From the NCBI GenBank assembly GCA_021647765.1, contig JAKIUD010000006.1, positions 10,862 to 74,861 on the forward strand: a stretch of DNA of 64,000 nt, read 5' to 3'. Of this stretch, positions 18,236 to 26,072 are shown piece by piece. This DNA is from Desulfuromusa sp. GTDB lineage: Bacteria; Desulfobacterota; Desulfuromonadia; Desulfuromonadales; Geopsychrobacteraceae. The position numbers and the translations under genes are program-made. Under the pieces are notes generated by a model. The model was given only the letters and a program-made list of their open reading frames with translations. It was not told where the DNA came from and did no database searches. Each line of letters starts with the position of its first letter. Position 1 is the first letter of the stretch.

Positions 18236-18777
18236 GATTGTCCTCCAGATCCGTACAGAAACCGAGCTGTCACAATGCCACCAACAAGAAAAAATACCAG
18301 CGCCAACAGACCACTGACAGATAGCTGCATATTTCCCGACAAGCCGTGACCACTTGGGCAACCACCAGCCAGCCTTGCTCCAAACAACAAAATTACTCCA
18401 CCGATAAAAGCACCAATAGCTCTGACCACAGAACTAGATCCAAAGCGTTGTTCCCAAATTGGGGGAACCTTCTCAATTTTATGTGTTTTCCCCAGCCGCG
18501 CTGAGATTAAAGCGCCGACAAAGATACCGACCACAAAAAGCATCTGCCAGTCAACTTTGACTTTCTTCTTGGCAAAATAGGTATTTTCAGCAACATAGTC
18601 TGCAGCAATAACCTTTTCAGCATATCCTGCTACCCGAACAAAGGTGGTTGAAGCACCCAGGTATTTTGGTTTGTCAATAACAACCGTTGTAACCACGACA
18701 GACAGGACAGCTAAAATTCCAACCATAGCCCCGGCAACATACGGGCTCCAGCGTGAGGCGAACAAAGAGAGATTCAT
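18223..18777 (-). CDS. YeeE/YedE family sulfur-compound transporter, first half
   Basis: 184-residue inner-membrane protein. An N-terminal helix and a periplasmic stretch (about 35-75) are followed by three helices with 'GARLAGGCPSGHGLSG' (about 132-147), the family's conserved Cys-Pro signature. Predicted to work with the overlapping downstream YedE protein in uptake of thiosulfate or another reduced sulfur species. The extra periplasmic segment of about 40 residues is common in the first partner of such pairs. Confidence 0.85.
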   Translation of the reverse strand: MNLSLFASRWSPYVAGAMVGILAVLSVVVTTVVIDKPKYLGASTTFVRVAGYAEKVIAADYVAENTYFAKKKVKVDWQMLFVVGIFVGALISARLGKTHKIEKVPPIWEQRFGSSSVVRAIGAFIGGVILLFGARLAGGCPSGHGLSGNMQLSVSGLLALVFFLVGGIVTARFLYGSGGQSWNK

Positions 18778-18902
18778 GCACGTATCCTTTCAGTTATTTG
18801 TAATAAATATTAATTCATTCTTCTATATATACAATTTTTCATACTAACATAACTAAAAAAGTCATTAAATGCAATAAAAACTCTTCTTATCTGCAATAGC
18901 TT

Positions 18903-19034
18903 GAGGCTCTTGCAAAACCCTATAAAGTTCAGTGACCGTCATTCCCGCGCAGGCGGGAATCCAGAGGTTTCCTGGGTTCATCAAAAAAACTGGTTCCCCG
19001 TTTCCACGAGGCTGACGACTTTTGCAAGAGGCTC
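18903..19034. repeat. R2 element with terminal inverted repeats, copy 1 (complete)
   Basis: 132 bp bounded by 15-bp inverted repeats GAGGCTCTTGCAAAA (18903-18917) and TTTTGCAAGAGGCTC (19020-19034), 14 of 15 matching. Inside is the ATTCCCGC-gcag-GCGGGAAT palindrome that occurs in many bacterial interspersed repeats. It abuts the stop codon of the zinc-ribbon gene. A shortened copy lies at 26.0 kb. Confidence 0.8.
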
Positions 19035-19036
19035 GC

Positions 19037-19537
19037 TTAATAAGATTTACGATAAATGGTATGGTGACATTTTGGGCAAGGAGGAATTTTTGCAGTTTTC
19101 TTCATCTGGATTTCTTCACCACATTCTTTGCAGGTTAATGTTCCCGGGCTGGTTATCTCCCCGGTTTTATACTCCAGTTGCTGCTCCGTTTTTTTTGCCC
19201 AATCGGTTAAAGTTTCAGCAGCGTTCGATAAAATCCGAGAAAAAATACTTTGCGCCCCTGCAGCGACTCGCTTGGGATCGACAGCCTGTTTGACACTGTC
19301 CTTCCCTTTGCCTGCACTGGCAAAAGTATGTTGGATATCGCGCTTCACAAAAGCTGATACTTTTTCAGCTTGTTCTCTGGTGAAATTTCCTGCAGAGGAG
19401 AGTTCATCTCCTGCCTTTTTTAATGCTTCATCCAGGTTTTTGCGGCTGCTTACCAGTAGTTCCTCTGTGCGTGAAATGATTTTTTCATATAGACTCACAT
19501 CTTCCTGTTCATTTTTTTTCTGATGACTCTCGGTCAT
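19037..19537 (-). CDS. Zinc-ribbon protein, DUF1451/YbeL-like
   Basis: 166 residues. The N-terminal two-thirds is a charged, helical and probably coiled-coil region with many Lys/Glu. The C-terminal 40 residues form a zinc ribbon with two CxxC pairs: 'CKECGEEI' then 'IPPCPKCHH'. This matches the DUF1451 family (E. coli YbeL), whose function is unknown. AGGAG stands seven bases before the ATG. The stop codon touches repeat R2, so the native 3' flank has been replaced. Confidence 0.75.
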   Translation of the reverse strand: MTESHQKKNEQEDVSLYEKIISRTEELLVSSRKNLDEALKKAGDELSSAGNFTREQAEKVSAFVKRDIQHTFASAGKGKDSVKQAVDPKRVAAGAQSIFSRILSNAAETLTDWAKKTEQQLEYKTGEITSPGTLTCKECGEEIQMKKTAKIPPCPKCHHTIYRKSY

Positions 19538-19768
19538 GGCTCTACTCCTTATTGTTTTGGACGAAGAAGACTAGCTGAGTATAAGGATACCAGATTATTA
19601 TGGGGGATGGATGGGGAAAATGAAAATTAAAGAACCTACGATTTTTTATCTTCATCGGGCAAACACCCGAGGATGAAACCAACCAGTGCACCAAAAAGAG
19701 CCCCCGACCAGGGACTTGCAGTTGCACCTCAGGTACTCCCCACACATTGCCCCAGATATTCCAAATTC

Positions 19769-19874
19769 CAGCGATAACGCCCCCCTCATCCGCCCTGACG
19801 GGCACCTTCTCCCTCTGAGAGAAGGAAACAGAAATAGCAACTGAAGATCCTGAACTAAAGTCCATAGTTTTTAC
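19769..19874. repeat. R3 interspersed repeat, copy 1
   Basis: 106-bp block that begins CAGCGATAACG, contains CCCTCATCCGCCCTGACGGG and a CTTCTCCCTC/GAGAGAAGG palindrome, and ends at AGTTTTTAC. The same block occurs inverted at 35.2 kb with roughly nine of ten bases shared by eye. No gene inside. Confidence 0.8.
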
Positions 19875-19971
19875 TAGCGTGATGGAAGAATAAAATCAAG
19901 CCACCAAGTCGGAGCAACAGATTCAACGTATTATAAGTGATGACATTTAAGTAATTTTCTCTTGCAAAGAA

Positions 19972-20000
19972 TTGAATAAGAGAGAAAATAACGGTATAAT
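19972..20000 (+). promoter_or_regulatory. Strong sigma-70-type promoter with no annotated gene downstream
   Basis: TTGAAT (19972-19977), 17-base spacer, TATAAT (19995-20000). The predicted start is near 20007. The next gene on this strand is far away, so the promoter should drive the short structured transcript described next. Confidence 0.6.
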
Positions 20001-20006
20001 ATACAT

Positions 20007-20163
20007 AACGATAACGGGAAAGGAGGAATGCCTATCGAAAAAGACATAGCGCAGTTGAGTTGGTTTTCCATTAATCCAGCGCCACAAGGTTCTGGATAAT
20101 CCCGTGAACAGGGATATTCATAACAATAGACAGAAGGCTCGCGCAACAGTGGCGAGCCTTTCA
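20007..20163 (+). ncRNA. Candidate small structured RNA or small-ORF transcript
   Basis: A consensus promoter lies immediately upstream and a 9-bp GC-rich hairpin ends the unit at 20134-20160, predicting a transcript of about 155 nt. Several short stems can form: CTAT/ATAG near 20033-20047, ATCCAG/CTGGAT near 20073-20096 and TCCC/GGGA near 20100-20114. It also holds a 23-codon ORF (20028-20099, starting MPIEKDIAQL) right after AGGAGG, but the spacing of one base is too tight for normal initiation. I do not recognise the RNA family. The convergent small membrane-protein gene lies just downstream. Confidence 0.4.
20134..20160. terminator. Hairpin ending the candidate small RNA
   Basis: AAGGCTCGC and GCGAGCCTT around a nine-base loop. 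It is followed by TTTC on the plus strand, only a weak U-tract. It may also serve the convergent small membrane-protein gene on the minus strand. Confidence 0.5.
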
Positions 20164-20178
20164 CTGTATATTGAACAA

Positions 20179-20388
20179 TTAACCACCAGTGAACAGACCG
20201 AAAGCTATATTGAGAAAACCCATAATAACCACAAACAAAACAGCAATCAGCAATCCCCTCGCCACCAGTTTTGCGATAAACTCTTTGGTCGTCGCTGGCT
20301 TATTTTTATCTAAAATAAAAGACCAGATTAAAGCCAAAACAACAGCGATTGAAGTACCGATGATATAGGTTGAATAGAGGTTGATCAA
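20179..20388 (-). CDS. Small two-helix membrane protein, function unknown
   Basis: 69 residues with two hydrophobic segments (about 4-24 and 45-65) joined by a basic-charged loop (DKNKPATTKEFIAK). The TTG start at 20388 has GGAAG seven bases upstream. I do not recognise the family. A hairpin 20 bases after the stop fits an independent unit. It lies between the candidate RNA and repeat copy B. Confidence 0.45.
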   Translation of the reverse strand: MINLYSTYIIGTSIAVVLALIWSFILDKNKPATTKEFIAKLVARGLLIAVLFVVIMGFLNIAFGLFTGG

Positions 20389-20456
20389 TATTGTGCTTCC
20401 TTCCCTGTCATGACTGAAGGTTTAAAACCATCTTCTCTGCCAAGCCTCTTAGAGCC

Positions 20457-20532
20457 ATCGAGGGCTGTCCCGAAGTTTACAAGCCACGAAGAACTGCGGT
20501 GGTTCGCACCGCAAAAGCCCGGGACTGTCTCC
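20457..20532. repeat. R1 intergenic repeat, copy B (partial)
   Basis: Shares ATCGAGGGCTGTCCC, AGTTTACAAGCCACGAAGAAC, TGCGGTGGTTCGCACCGCAAAA and GGGACTGTC with the other R1 copies. It lies between the small membrane-protein gene and desulfoferrodoxin. Confidence 0.8.
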
Positions 20533-20602
20533 TCAGTAAATAGGCATTTAGAGATAATTTTTAACACAGCAATCGCAACGTAGATAGTTTTTCAACAGCC
20601 AG

Positions 20603-20977
20603 TTAGGCTTTCCACAACCCATGCAGATTACAATAAGCACGCGCAGTTATTACCTCGGCCGCTACTGAAAATTTTGCATCTGGCGTGTCTCCCGGTTTGA
20701 GAAATTTTCTATAGCTAACGCCATCGGCAATCACTTCAATCCACTCGATGTAGTGCTCCTCCTGCATGGGATGAGCGACACTGCCAACTGAAACCTCCAT
20801 GTCGTCACCGATACCGATAACCATAGGAACATGCTTCTCATGTGCACCATCGGTACTATTTTCAACCAAGAGATTCATAGGGGCGTCACAGCAGGTGAGA
20901 ACACCTTGACCTTCAGTCAAGACAGTGACGATATTGCCGCATATTGCACATTTATACACACCGTTTCTTGTTGTCAT
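20603..20977 (-). CDS. dfx: Desulfoferrodoxin (superoxide reductase)
   Basis: Cytoplasmic non-haem iron enzyme that reduces superoxide to peroxide without releasing oxygen, typical of anaerobes; 124 residues. The N-terminal desulforedoxin domain has CxxC (CAICG) and an adjacent CC pair (TCCDAPM). The catalytic domain has the [19 protein letters not shown] and 'CNLHGLW' motifs that ligate the active iron. AGGAGG stands four bases before the ATG. Electrons probably come from rubredoxin, which is encoded at 49.7 kb. Very secure. Confidence 0.95.
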   Translation of the reverse strand: MTTRNGVYKCAICGNIVTVLTEGQGVLTCCDAPMNLLVENSTDGAHEKHVPMVIGIGDDMEVSVGSVAHPMQEEHYIEWIEVIADGVSYRKFLKPGDTPDAKFSVAAEVITARAYCNLHGLWKA

Positions 20978-21061
20978 AGCACCTCCTTATGGTTTGGTTT
21001 TTTGTTATAAATATAATAACAGTCAGGGTAACATTTTCAAGAAACAGGACTGATTTATTTG

Positions 21062-21247
21062 CTAAGCAGTCATCCCTGAAAAATCATAACCATAGGTCAT
21101 TACTGCCTTATATTGTGTTTTAAGATTGTTCAAATCACCAATAACAAAGGCATCCAGGATGGTCATTCGACTCAAGCAGGCTGTCTGGAAATAAAAATAG
21201 CGTTCCCAAAACTCCACATTGCAGCTAGATGGTCTCTTTCTGTCCAC
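21062..21247 (-). CDS. Short ORF after the DHOD-like gene, doubtful
   Basis: 61 codons from a GTG that overlaps the end of the DHOD-like gene; a second GTG ten codons later would avoid most of the overlap. The text (for example LSRMTILDAFVIGDL and QYKAVMTYGYDF) looks protein-like, with a balanced composition, but no family is recognised and no Shine-Dalgarno sequence is present. It may be the tail of a decayed gene. Confidence 0.25.
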   Translation of the reverse strand: MDRKRPSSCNVEFWERYFYFQTACLSRMTILDAFVIGDLNNLKTQYKAVMTYGYDFSGMTA

Positions 21248-22220
21248 CGAAATACTTCATAAACTGAACTCTTTCATAGACGGCCGGATCAGCGCTTTTG
21301 TCCTGACTCATTTTGCCACGGAAGTTCTCAAGTGTTTCGTAACCGTGTCGGGTCATCCAGGTTTCAAGATCTTCTAGCATTGTGTGGATATAATTCGGGC
21401 TGTGCTGATATAACGCAGAGACAACTTGTACCGCCTGGGCGCCTGCCAGTAATTGCTTGATAACTGCCTCGCCGTCGTGAACACCCGTAGACGCAGCCAA
21501 CTGACAGGAAACCCTCTGCGACATCATAGCAATCCAACGCAGTGCTGTGACCATTTCAGTTGGAGAACTGATCACGCTGTTCTGCACCACTTTAAGTTTC
21601 TCAATGTCGAAATCGGGGCTGTAAAAACGGTTGAAAAGCACCAGGCCTGAAATTCCTGTGTTCGACAGCTTCTGAATCATCGAGCCGAGGTGGGTGAAGT
21701 AATGGCTGATTTTCAATGATACCGGAATGGAAACACTATCGAGAACCTTTTCGATAACCTTGAAATAGACCTGCTCCATTTCATCAGCGCTGCGGTTCTG
21801 CTCCGTTGGCAGGAAAAACATGTTTAGTTCAAGGGCATCCGCACCGGCGGTCTCCAACCGCGTGGCGTAAGTCGTCCACTCATACGAGAAGGCGCAGTTG
21901 ATACTAGCGATGATCGGAATGGATACGCTCTCTTTCGCTTCTCGGATCAAGGTTGTATACTTCTCAAGTTGATCGTACCGAATCACCAGATCCTGATAAT
22001 CGAAGCGTTCCATATAACGGCTTGTTTCGGGGACATCCTTCATCAGATCATCCATCTCGTGGATGATTTCCTCCTCGAAGATTGATTTGAGAACGACAGC
22101 TCCCGCTCCTCCCCCTTCGAGCTTTCTGACCCCAGCCACTGAATTGGATAATGCTGAACTTCCCGCGATAATCGGGTTCTTCAACTTCAACCCCATAAAA
22201 GTTGTCGACAAATCTGTCAT
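21225..22220 (-). CDS. Dihydroorotate dehydrogenase-like FMN protein
   Basis: 331 residues with the FMN-binding TIM-barrel layout of the DHOD family. The start is 'LSTTFMGLKLKNPIIAGSSA', 'IPIIASINCAFS' and 'ALELNMFF' follow in the middle, and 'QLAASTGVHDGEAVIKQLLAGAQAVQVVSALY' (about 240-272) is the phosphate-binding end. This subgroup is annotated as DHOD-like and lies apart from pyrD. The true substrate is unknown, and no pyrimidine gene is nearby. AAAGG precedes the ATG. It shares the strand with desulfoferrodoxin, 240 bases downstream. Confidence 0.8.
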   Translation of the reverse strand: MTDLSTTFMGLKLKNPIIAGSSALSNSVAGVRKLEGGGAGAVVLKSIFEEEIIHEMDDLMKDVPETSRYMERFDYQDLVIRYDQLEKYTTLIREAKESVSIPIIASINCAFSYEWTTYATRLETAGADALELNMFFLPTEQNRSADEMEQVYFKVIEKVLDSVSIPVSLKISHYFTHLGSMIQKLSNTGISGLVLFNRFYSPDFDIEKLKVVQNSVISSPTEMVTALRWIAMMSQRVSCQLAASTGVHDGEAVIKQLLAGAQAVQVVSALYQHSPNYIHTMLEDLETWMTRHGYETLENFRGKMSQDKSADPAVYERVQFMKYFGGQKETI

Positions 22221-22344
22221 TGCAATAACCTTTCTTAAATCTCAACTCACTTTACAAGCCGAAACTAAATATTAATTCCATCATTGTAACATCTCTCCTG
22301 AATCAACTCATAAGTGCACTTACAATGCCTTGGTTGGAGACTCG

Positions 22345-22563
22345 TTAATGCTCCACGATCCCTTCTATTTCCCGAACTTTACCCTTTTGTGCAAGAAACA
22401 CGATGAGAATAATGATTCCGATCACAGGAACAATCGCAATCAATTGCCACCAACCGCTACGATTTGTATCATGCAGACGTCGTGTCGCAGCGGCAATTGA
22501 TGGTAGTAGCGTGCCAAGAGAAAAGAGTCCGCTGAGGACAGAGCTAACCATCGATGTTGCCAT
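22345..22563 (-). pseudogene. DUF805 membrane protein, N-terminally truncated
   Basis: 72 residues that match the second half of DUF805 proteins: 'TRRLHDTNRSGWWQLI' followed by a hydrophobic helix ending in a Gly-Lys turn. The usual family length is about 110-130 residues with two more N-terminal helices. There is no Shine-Dalgarno sequence, an in-frame TAG stands just upstream, and repeat R1 copy C begins within 40 bases. I infer loss of the 5' part by the repeat or a rearrangement, so the gene is probably not functional. Confidence 0.55.
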
Positions 22564-22597
22564 GCTTGAAAACTAGGGAAAACTGGGGGACACTCAC

Positions 22598-22681
22598 GAA
22601 TGGCGCTAGTTTAAGCAATTCTGCAGTAATCTCGGGACTGTCCCCAGGGTCATCGGGGGCTGTCCCGTTTTTGCTGTTATA
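22598..22681. repeat. R1 intergenic repeat, copy C (short form)
   Basis: Starts with the terminal motif GAATGGCGCTA, contains GGGACTGTCCCCAGGGTCATCGGGGGCTGTCCCG as two palindromic halves, and ends at TTTTTGCTGTTAT. It lacks the central GCGGTGCGAACC segment of the longer copies, so it looks like an internally deleted form. Confidence 0.8.
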
Positions 22682-22731
22682 CAAACAAAAAAACGCTGTC
22701 TTCCATAAATCTATTCGGAAGTGACGGCGTT
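22681..22731 (-). terminator. Terminator of the cysE-to-mtaB series
   Basis: On the minus strand an AACGCCGTCACTTCC / GGAAGACAGCGTT stem with small bulges is followed by TTTTTTGTTTGT. It lies about 230 bases after the mtaB stop. Confidence 0.75.
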
Positions 22732-22962
22732 GGATTTATCGGTTTTTTTTCTGTTATTCAGCATGCCCCCCCCACCCAGCGGAAAATCAATACATTAGTA
22801 ATAGCGATGGTATCGGTCTTTGTCAAATTTTTCTGTTATTTTTCAGTCATGTCCGGTTAAAGACTTGCACAACTGAAACAAGTTGTATGTGTATTCAGGA
22901 TTAGTACAGAGAGTAGGGTCTTCGAAAATAGTGTGCCAAGCTGCAGATGTCAAGAAAGAGAA

Positions 22963-24258
22963 TTACACCCGCTCACCAAGCAATCCGTCCTGACACTGGT
23001 CAACAATCTTCACCCGCAGCAACTCTCCCGGCTCGGTAGTGGCGACTGGCACCTGAACTGAAAGATAATTAGCCGACAAGCCCTTGCGAAAGCCGTTAGT
23101 TGCGCCGCCTTCTATCACCAGTTCCAACTCTGAACCGACAAATCGATGGGCAAACGTTTGATACTTTTTCTCCCCGATCTGCCGTAACAAAGCAGCCCGC
23201 TCCTTGATAACAGTTCCAGAGATTTGATTCGGCATGGTAGCTGCCGGGGTTCCTGTCCGTTTACTGAATGGAAAAACGTGGAGGTGACTGAACGGCAGCG
23301 ATTCAAGCAGTTGACAGGTTTGCTCAAATTGTTGCTCTGTTTCACCGGGAAATCCAGTGATGACATCCAGACCAATGGCCGCATCAGCCTGTAAATGGTG
23401 TATATCGTTAACCAGTTTGTGAAAGAAATCGATTGAATAGTGTCGATTCATCCGCTGTAGAACTTCATCATCCCCTGCTTGTAATGGGACATGAAAATGG
23501 GGACAAATCCAATCAGAATCAATAATGTATTTATAAAGTGACGCCGGAAGTTCAGTTGGTTCAATCGAACCAAGTCTTCGCCGCCCTGAAAAGTTTGACT
23601 CTTCAATCTTCTTCAGGAGGTAAAGCAGATCAATGGGAGGTTGGAGATCATGACCATAATTGCCGATATTAATACCCGTCAGAACAATTTCCGGATAACC
23701 ATTGGCCGAGAGTTTTTCGACTTGGCGAACAACCTCTGCCACCTGAACCGAACGACTGCGTCCACGCGCATAAGGGATAATACAGTAGGAGCAGAAAGCG
23801 TCACAACCATTCTGAATCTGGACAAAAGCCCGGCTGCGCTGTTCAAAACCGGTTAACGTCAGGGGGTCTATGGTTTTACTATCACGAATATCACCAACCT
23901 GAATCATATCTGCCTGATCAAGGGTGGTTAAACTTTCGAGAAGATGTGCCTTTTCCTGATTGCCAATCACCAAAGAGACCCCCGGAAGCTGGCTTAAACC
24001 CTGCGGATCGATCTGCGCGTAACATCCCGTCACAACAACCCGCGCTTGAGGATTAAAACGCCGGGCTCGACGGATCAGATTGCGGGATTGGGAATCGGTC
24101 GCCGCTGTGACAGTACAGGTATTGACAACCACCAGATCGGCTCCGCTTTCAAAAGCAACCTGCCGATAACCAGCCTGCTGCAGTTGTTCGCTCATCGCCA
24201 CAGATTCAAACTGATTGGTTTTACACCCTAGGGTGACAATGGAAACCGTTGTGCTCAT
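22963..24258 (-). CDS. mtaB: tRNA t6A37 methylthiotransferase
   Basis: Radical-SAM enzyme that adds a methylthio group to threonylcarbamoyl-A37 of tRNA; 431 residues. The N-terminal UPF0004 domain has 'TLGCKTNQFES', 'VVNTCTV' and 'VVTGCYAQ', the three Cys of the first [4Fe-4S] cluster. The radical-SAM CxxxCxxC follows (CDAFCSYCIIPYARG), and a C-terminal TRAM domain ends the protein. The 'GCKTNQ' variant separates MtaB from MiaB (GCQMN), which is also in the window at 39 kb. The start overlaps the mnmA stop by four bases, so the two tRNA-modification enzymes are coupled. Confidence 0.93.
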   Translation of the reverse strand: MSTTVSIVTLGCKTNQFESVAMSEQLQQAGYRQVAFESGADLVVVNTCTVTAATDSQSRNLIRRARRFNPQARVVVTGCYAQIDPQGLSQLPGVSLVIGNQEKAHLLESLTTLDQADMIQVGDIRDSKTIDPLTLTGFEQRSRAFVQIQNGCDAFCSYCIIPYARGRSRSVQVAEVVRQVEKLSANGYPEIVLTGINIGNYGHDLQPPIDLLYLLKKIEESNFSGRRRLGSIEPTELPASLYKYIIDSDWICPHFHVPLQAGDDEVLQRMNRHYSIDFFHKLVNDIHHLQADAAIGLDVITGFPGETEQQFEQTCQLLESLPFSHLHVFPFSKRTGTPAATMPNQISGTVIKERAALLRQIGEKKYQTFAHRFVGSELELVIEGGATNGFRKGLSANYLSVQVPVATTEPGELLRVKIVDQCQDGLLGERV

Positions 24259-25316
24259 TGAATCCAGCCGCCACCAATGAGCAGATTATCCTGATAAAAA
24301 ACTGCGGCCTGACCCGGAGTAATCCCCTGCTGTGGAGATGCAAATATCACCTTGAATTGACCATCAGAGAGAGGCTCAACAGTTGCTGGCTCTTCAGTGT
24401 GACGATAGCGGATACGACAGGTTGTGGAAAATAATTCAGTTGGTACAGAGATATTCCAGCAGCAGTCTTTCACCACCATTTCACTCTGATTGAGGTACTG
24501 CTTTTCACCAACAATAACTTTCTTTTTCTTGGCATCAATACCAATGACAAAGAGTGGTTCCGTCCAACCAATACCCAGTCCTTTACGCTGACCAATTGTA
24601 TAACGATAAATTCCCCGATGCTGTCCGAGAACTTTTCCAGAAACGTGAACAATCTCACCACTCAATTTCCCTGAACCGCGCTCCCGTTCGAGGAAACTGA
24701 CATAATCACCATCCAGGATAAAGCAGATATCCTGACTCTCATCCTTTTTAGCAAACTGTAGCTGCAACCGCTTAGCGTGCCCACGCACTTGTTGCTTGTT
24801 CAGATCTCCAAGGGGAAACAGACAACGTGACAGCTGTTGCTGGTTTAAAGAAAAGAGGAAATAACTCTGATCTTTGTTTTGATCAATCCCTTTGCGGATA
24901 AATAACCGACCATCTTCCTCTGCGAGAGCCACATAATGCCCGGTTGCGAGGTAATCGGCACCTAACTCCAATGCCTTGTCCAAGAGCAAACCAAACTTAA
25001 TTTTTTTATTGCACACCGCACAGGGATTGGGAGTGCGACCTGAAAAATACTCAGTACAAAAGCGGGTTATGATTTGCTGGCGAAAATCAGTTTCAAAGTT
25101 GACTGAAAAAAAAGGGATCTGTAATTGTTCCGCAACTTTTCTAGCGTTAGTCACTGCATCGTTAGAGTGACAATCCTCACCCTTTTTTTCCTTAGCGCAG
25201 GCATCCCAATGGTGCATCGTTAAACCGATGACTTCATAGCCCTGCTCTTTTAACAGTGCAGCAGTAACCGACGAATCAACACCACCACTCATAGCCACAA
25301 CAACCTTTTTTTTCAC
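24255..25316 (-). CDS. mnmA: tRNA 2-thiouridylase
   Basis: Cytoplasmic enzyme that thiolates U34 of Lys, Glu and Gln tRNAs using sulfur passed from a cysteine desulfurase; 353 residues. It shows the PP-loop 'AMSGGVDSSVTAALL' at the start, the first catalytic Cys in 'RTPNPCAVCNKKIKFG' and the second in 'KDESQDICFIL'. The 'RYTIGQRKGLGIG' block and a C-terminal beta domain follow. The GTG start has GAGGA close upstream. It lies downstream of nifS-iscU, which fits sulfur supply from that desulfurase. Very secure. Confidence 0.96.
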   Translation of the reverse strand: MKKKVVVAMSGGVDSSVTAALLKEQGYEVIGLTMHHWDACAKEKKGEDCHSNDAVTNARKVAEQLQIPFFSVNFETDFRQQIITRFCTEYFSGRTPNPCAVCNKKIKFGLLLDKALELGADYLATGHYVALAEEDGRLFIRKGIDQNKDQSYFLFSLNQQQLSRCLFPLGDLNKQQVRGHAKRLQLQFAKKDESQDICFILDGDYVSFLERERGSGKLSGEIVHVSGKVLGQHRGIYRYTIGQRKGLGIGWTEPLFVIGIDAKKKKVIVGEKQYLNQSEMVVKDCCWNISVPTELFSTTCRIRYRHTEEPATVEPLSDGQFKVIFASPQQGITPGQAAVFYQDNLLIGGGWIQ

Positions 25317-25390
25317 CTGATCCTCTTCTGCGTAACTTCAACATAACGACCTGAAATCACACGATGTCAAAAGCTGTGCTCAATTTAAAC

Positions 25391-25485
25391 CTCCCCCGAC
25401 CCTCCCCCAAAAATCGGGAGGAGGGGATTTTAACTCCTTCCCCGCTTGATGGGGAAGGTTGGGATGGGGTGATCGCGAAGCGATA
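25391..25485. repeat. R4, GC-rich palindromic intergenic sequence
   Basis: Three consecutive hairpins: CCCTCCC/GGGAGG, CCTTCCCC/GGGGAAGG and ATCGC-gaa-GCGAT, in the gap between iscU and mnmA. The composition is unlike the genes around it and resembles common interspersed repeats. One copy in this window. Confidence 0.5.
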
Positions 25486-25546
25486 TGTTTTACCTATTGT
25501 TACCCTACGAAAACTCGCCAAAGGGGCGTGGGTCGCTAATGGAAAG

Positions 25547-25575
25547 AAAGGGTTCCACCAATTGCAGAACCCTTT
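25547..25575 (-). terminator. Hairpin after iscU, weak terminator
   Basis: On the minus strand AAAGGGTTC, eleven bases, GAACCCTTT, then CTTTCC. The short U-tract suggests partial termination between iscU and mnmA. Confidence 0.5.
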
Positions 25576-25606
25576 TAAAAGTTAAACTATTTTCTAAAGG
25601 TTACTA

Positions 25607-25975
25607 TCAACTGTTTTGTTCTTTATAGTTTTTTATTGCTTCATGCAGGGCATCTGCCGCCAGATTAGAACAGTGCATTTTTGCGGGAGGCAAACCATCC
25701 AGAGCTTCTGCAACTGTCTGGTTGGTCAATATCAACGCCTCGTCAATAGTTTTACCAATTGCCATCTCAGTGACCATTGATGATGTCGCAATAGCAGCAC
25801 CACAACCAAAGGTTTTAAATTTTACATCCTTTATAATATCATTTTCGACCTGGAGTGAAATCCGCATAATATCACCGCAGGAGGCATTGCCAACCTCACC
25901 AACACCGTTGGCATTTTCAACCTCGCCAACATTACGCGGGTTGGAAAAATGATCCATAACTTTTTCTGTATACAT
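25607..25975 (-). CDS. iscU: Iron-sulfur cluster scaffold protein, IscU/NifU N-terminal type
   Basis: Scaffold on which [2Fe-2S] and [4Fe-4S] clusters are built; 122 residues. The three ligand cysteines lie in 'GNASCGDIMRI', 'KTFGCGAAIATSS' and 'AKMHCSNLA'. The ATG at 25975 has GGAG seven bases upstream; an in-frame extension of 19 codons is repeat DNA and is rejected. It follows the cysteine desulfurase by about 250 bases, a gap filled with repeats R1 and R2, so coupling to nifS may have been weakened. Confidence 0.94.
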   Translation of the reverse strand: MYTEKVMDHFSNPRNVGEVENANGVGEVGNASCGDIMRISLQVENDIIKDVKFKTFGCGAAIATSSMVTEMAIGKTIDEALILTNQTVAEALDGLPPAKMHCSNLAADALHEAIKNYKEQNS

Positions 25976-26009
25976 AATATTTCTCCTTATATTTATTGTT
26001 TTAGGACTA

Positions 26010-26072
26010 GAGCCTCTTGCGAAAGTCGTCATCCTCGTGAAACCGGGGTTCCAGTTTTAGACAAACCCAGCA
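26010..26072. repeat. R2 element, copy 2 (one end only)
   Basis: GAGCCTCTTGCGAAAGTCGTC, then CCTCGTGAAACCGGGGTTCCAG, matches the right end of R2 copy 1 at 18.9-19.0 kb in inverse orientation. The other half is missing and R1 copy D begins where it stops, so this is a composite. Confidence 0.7.

Larger units (their letters stand above)
22564..22962. other. Intergenic region with R1 copy C, terminator and IS-end-like motif
   Basis: About 400 bases between the DUF805 remnant and mtaB. It holds R1 copy C, the terminator of the mtaB series and, near 22850, a TGTCCGGTTA motif followed by AAAGACTTGCA, similar to one near 9136. Confidence 0.5.

Noticed and set aside
19542..19865. 107-codon minus-strand ORF
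   Set aside because: It runs through repeat R3, has repeat-derived composition and shows no family features.
20028..20099. 23-codon ORF inside the candidate small RNA
   Set aside because: AGGAGG is only one base from the ATG, too close for normal initiation; kept only as part of the RNA candidate.
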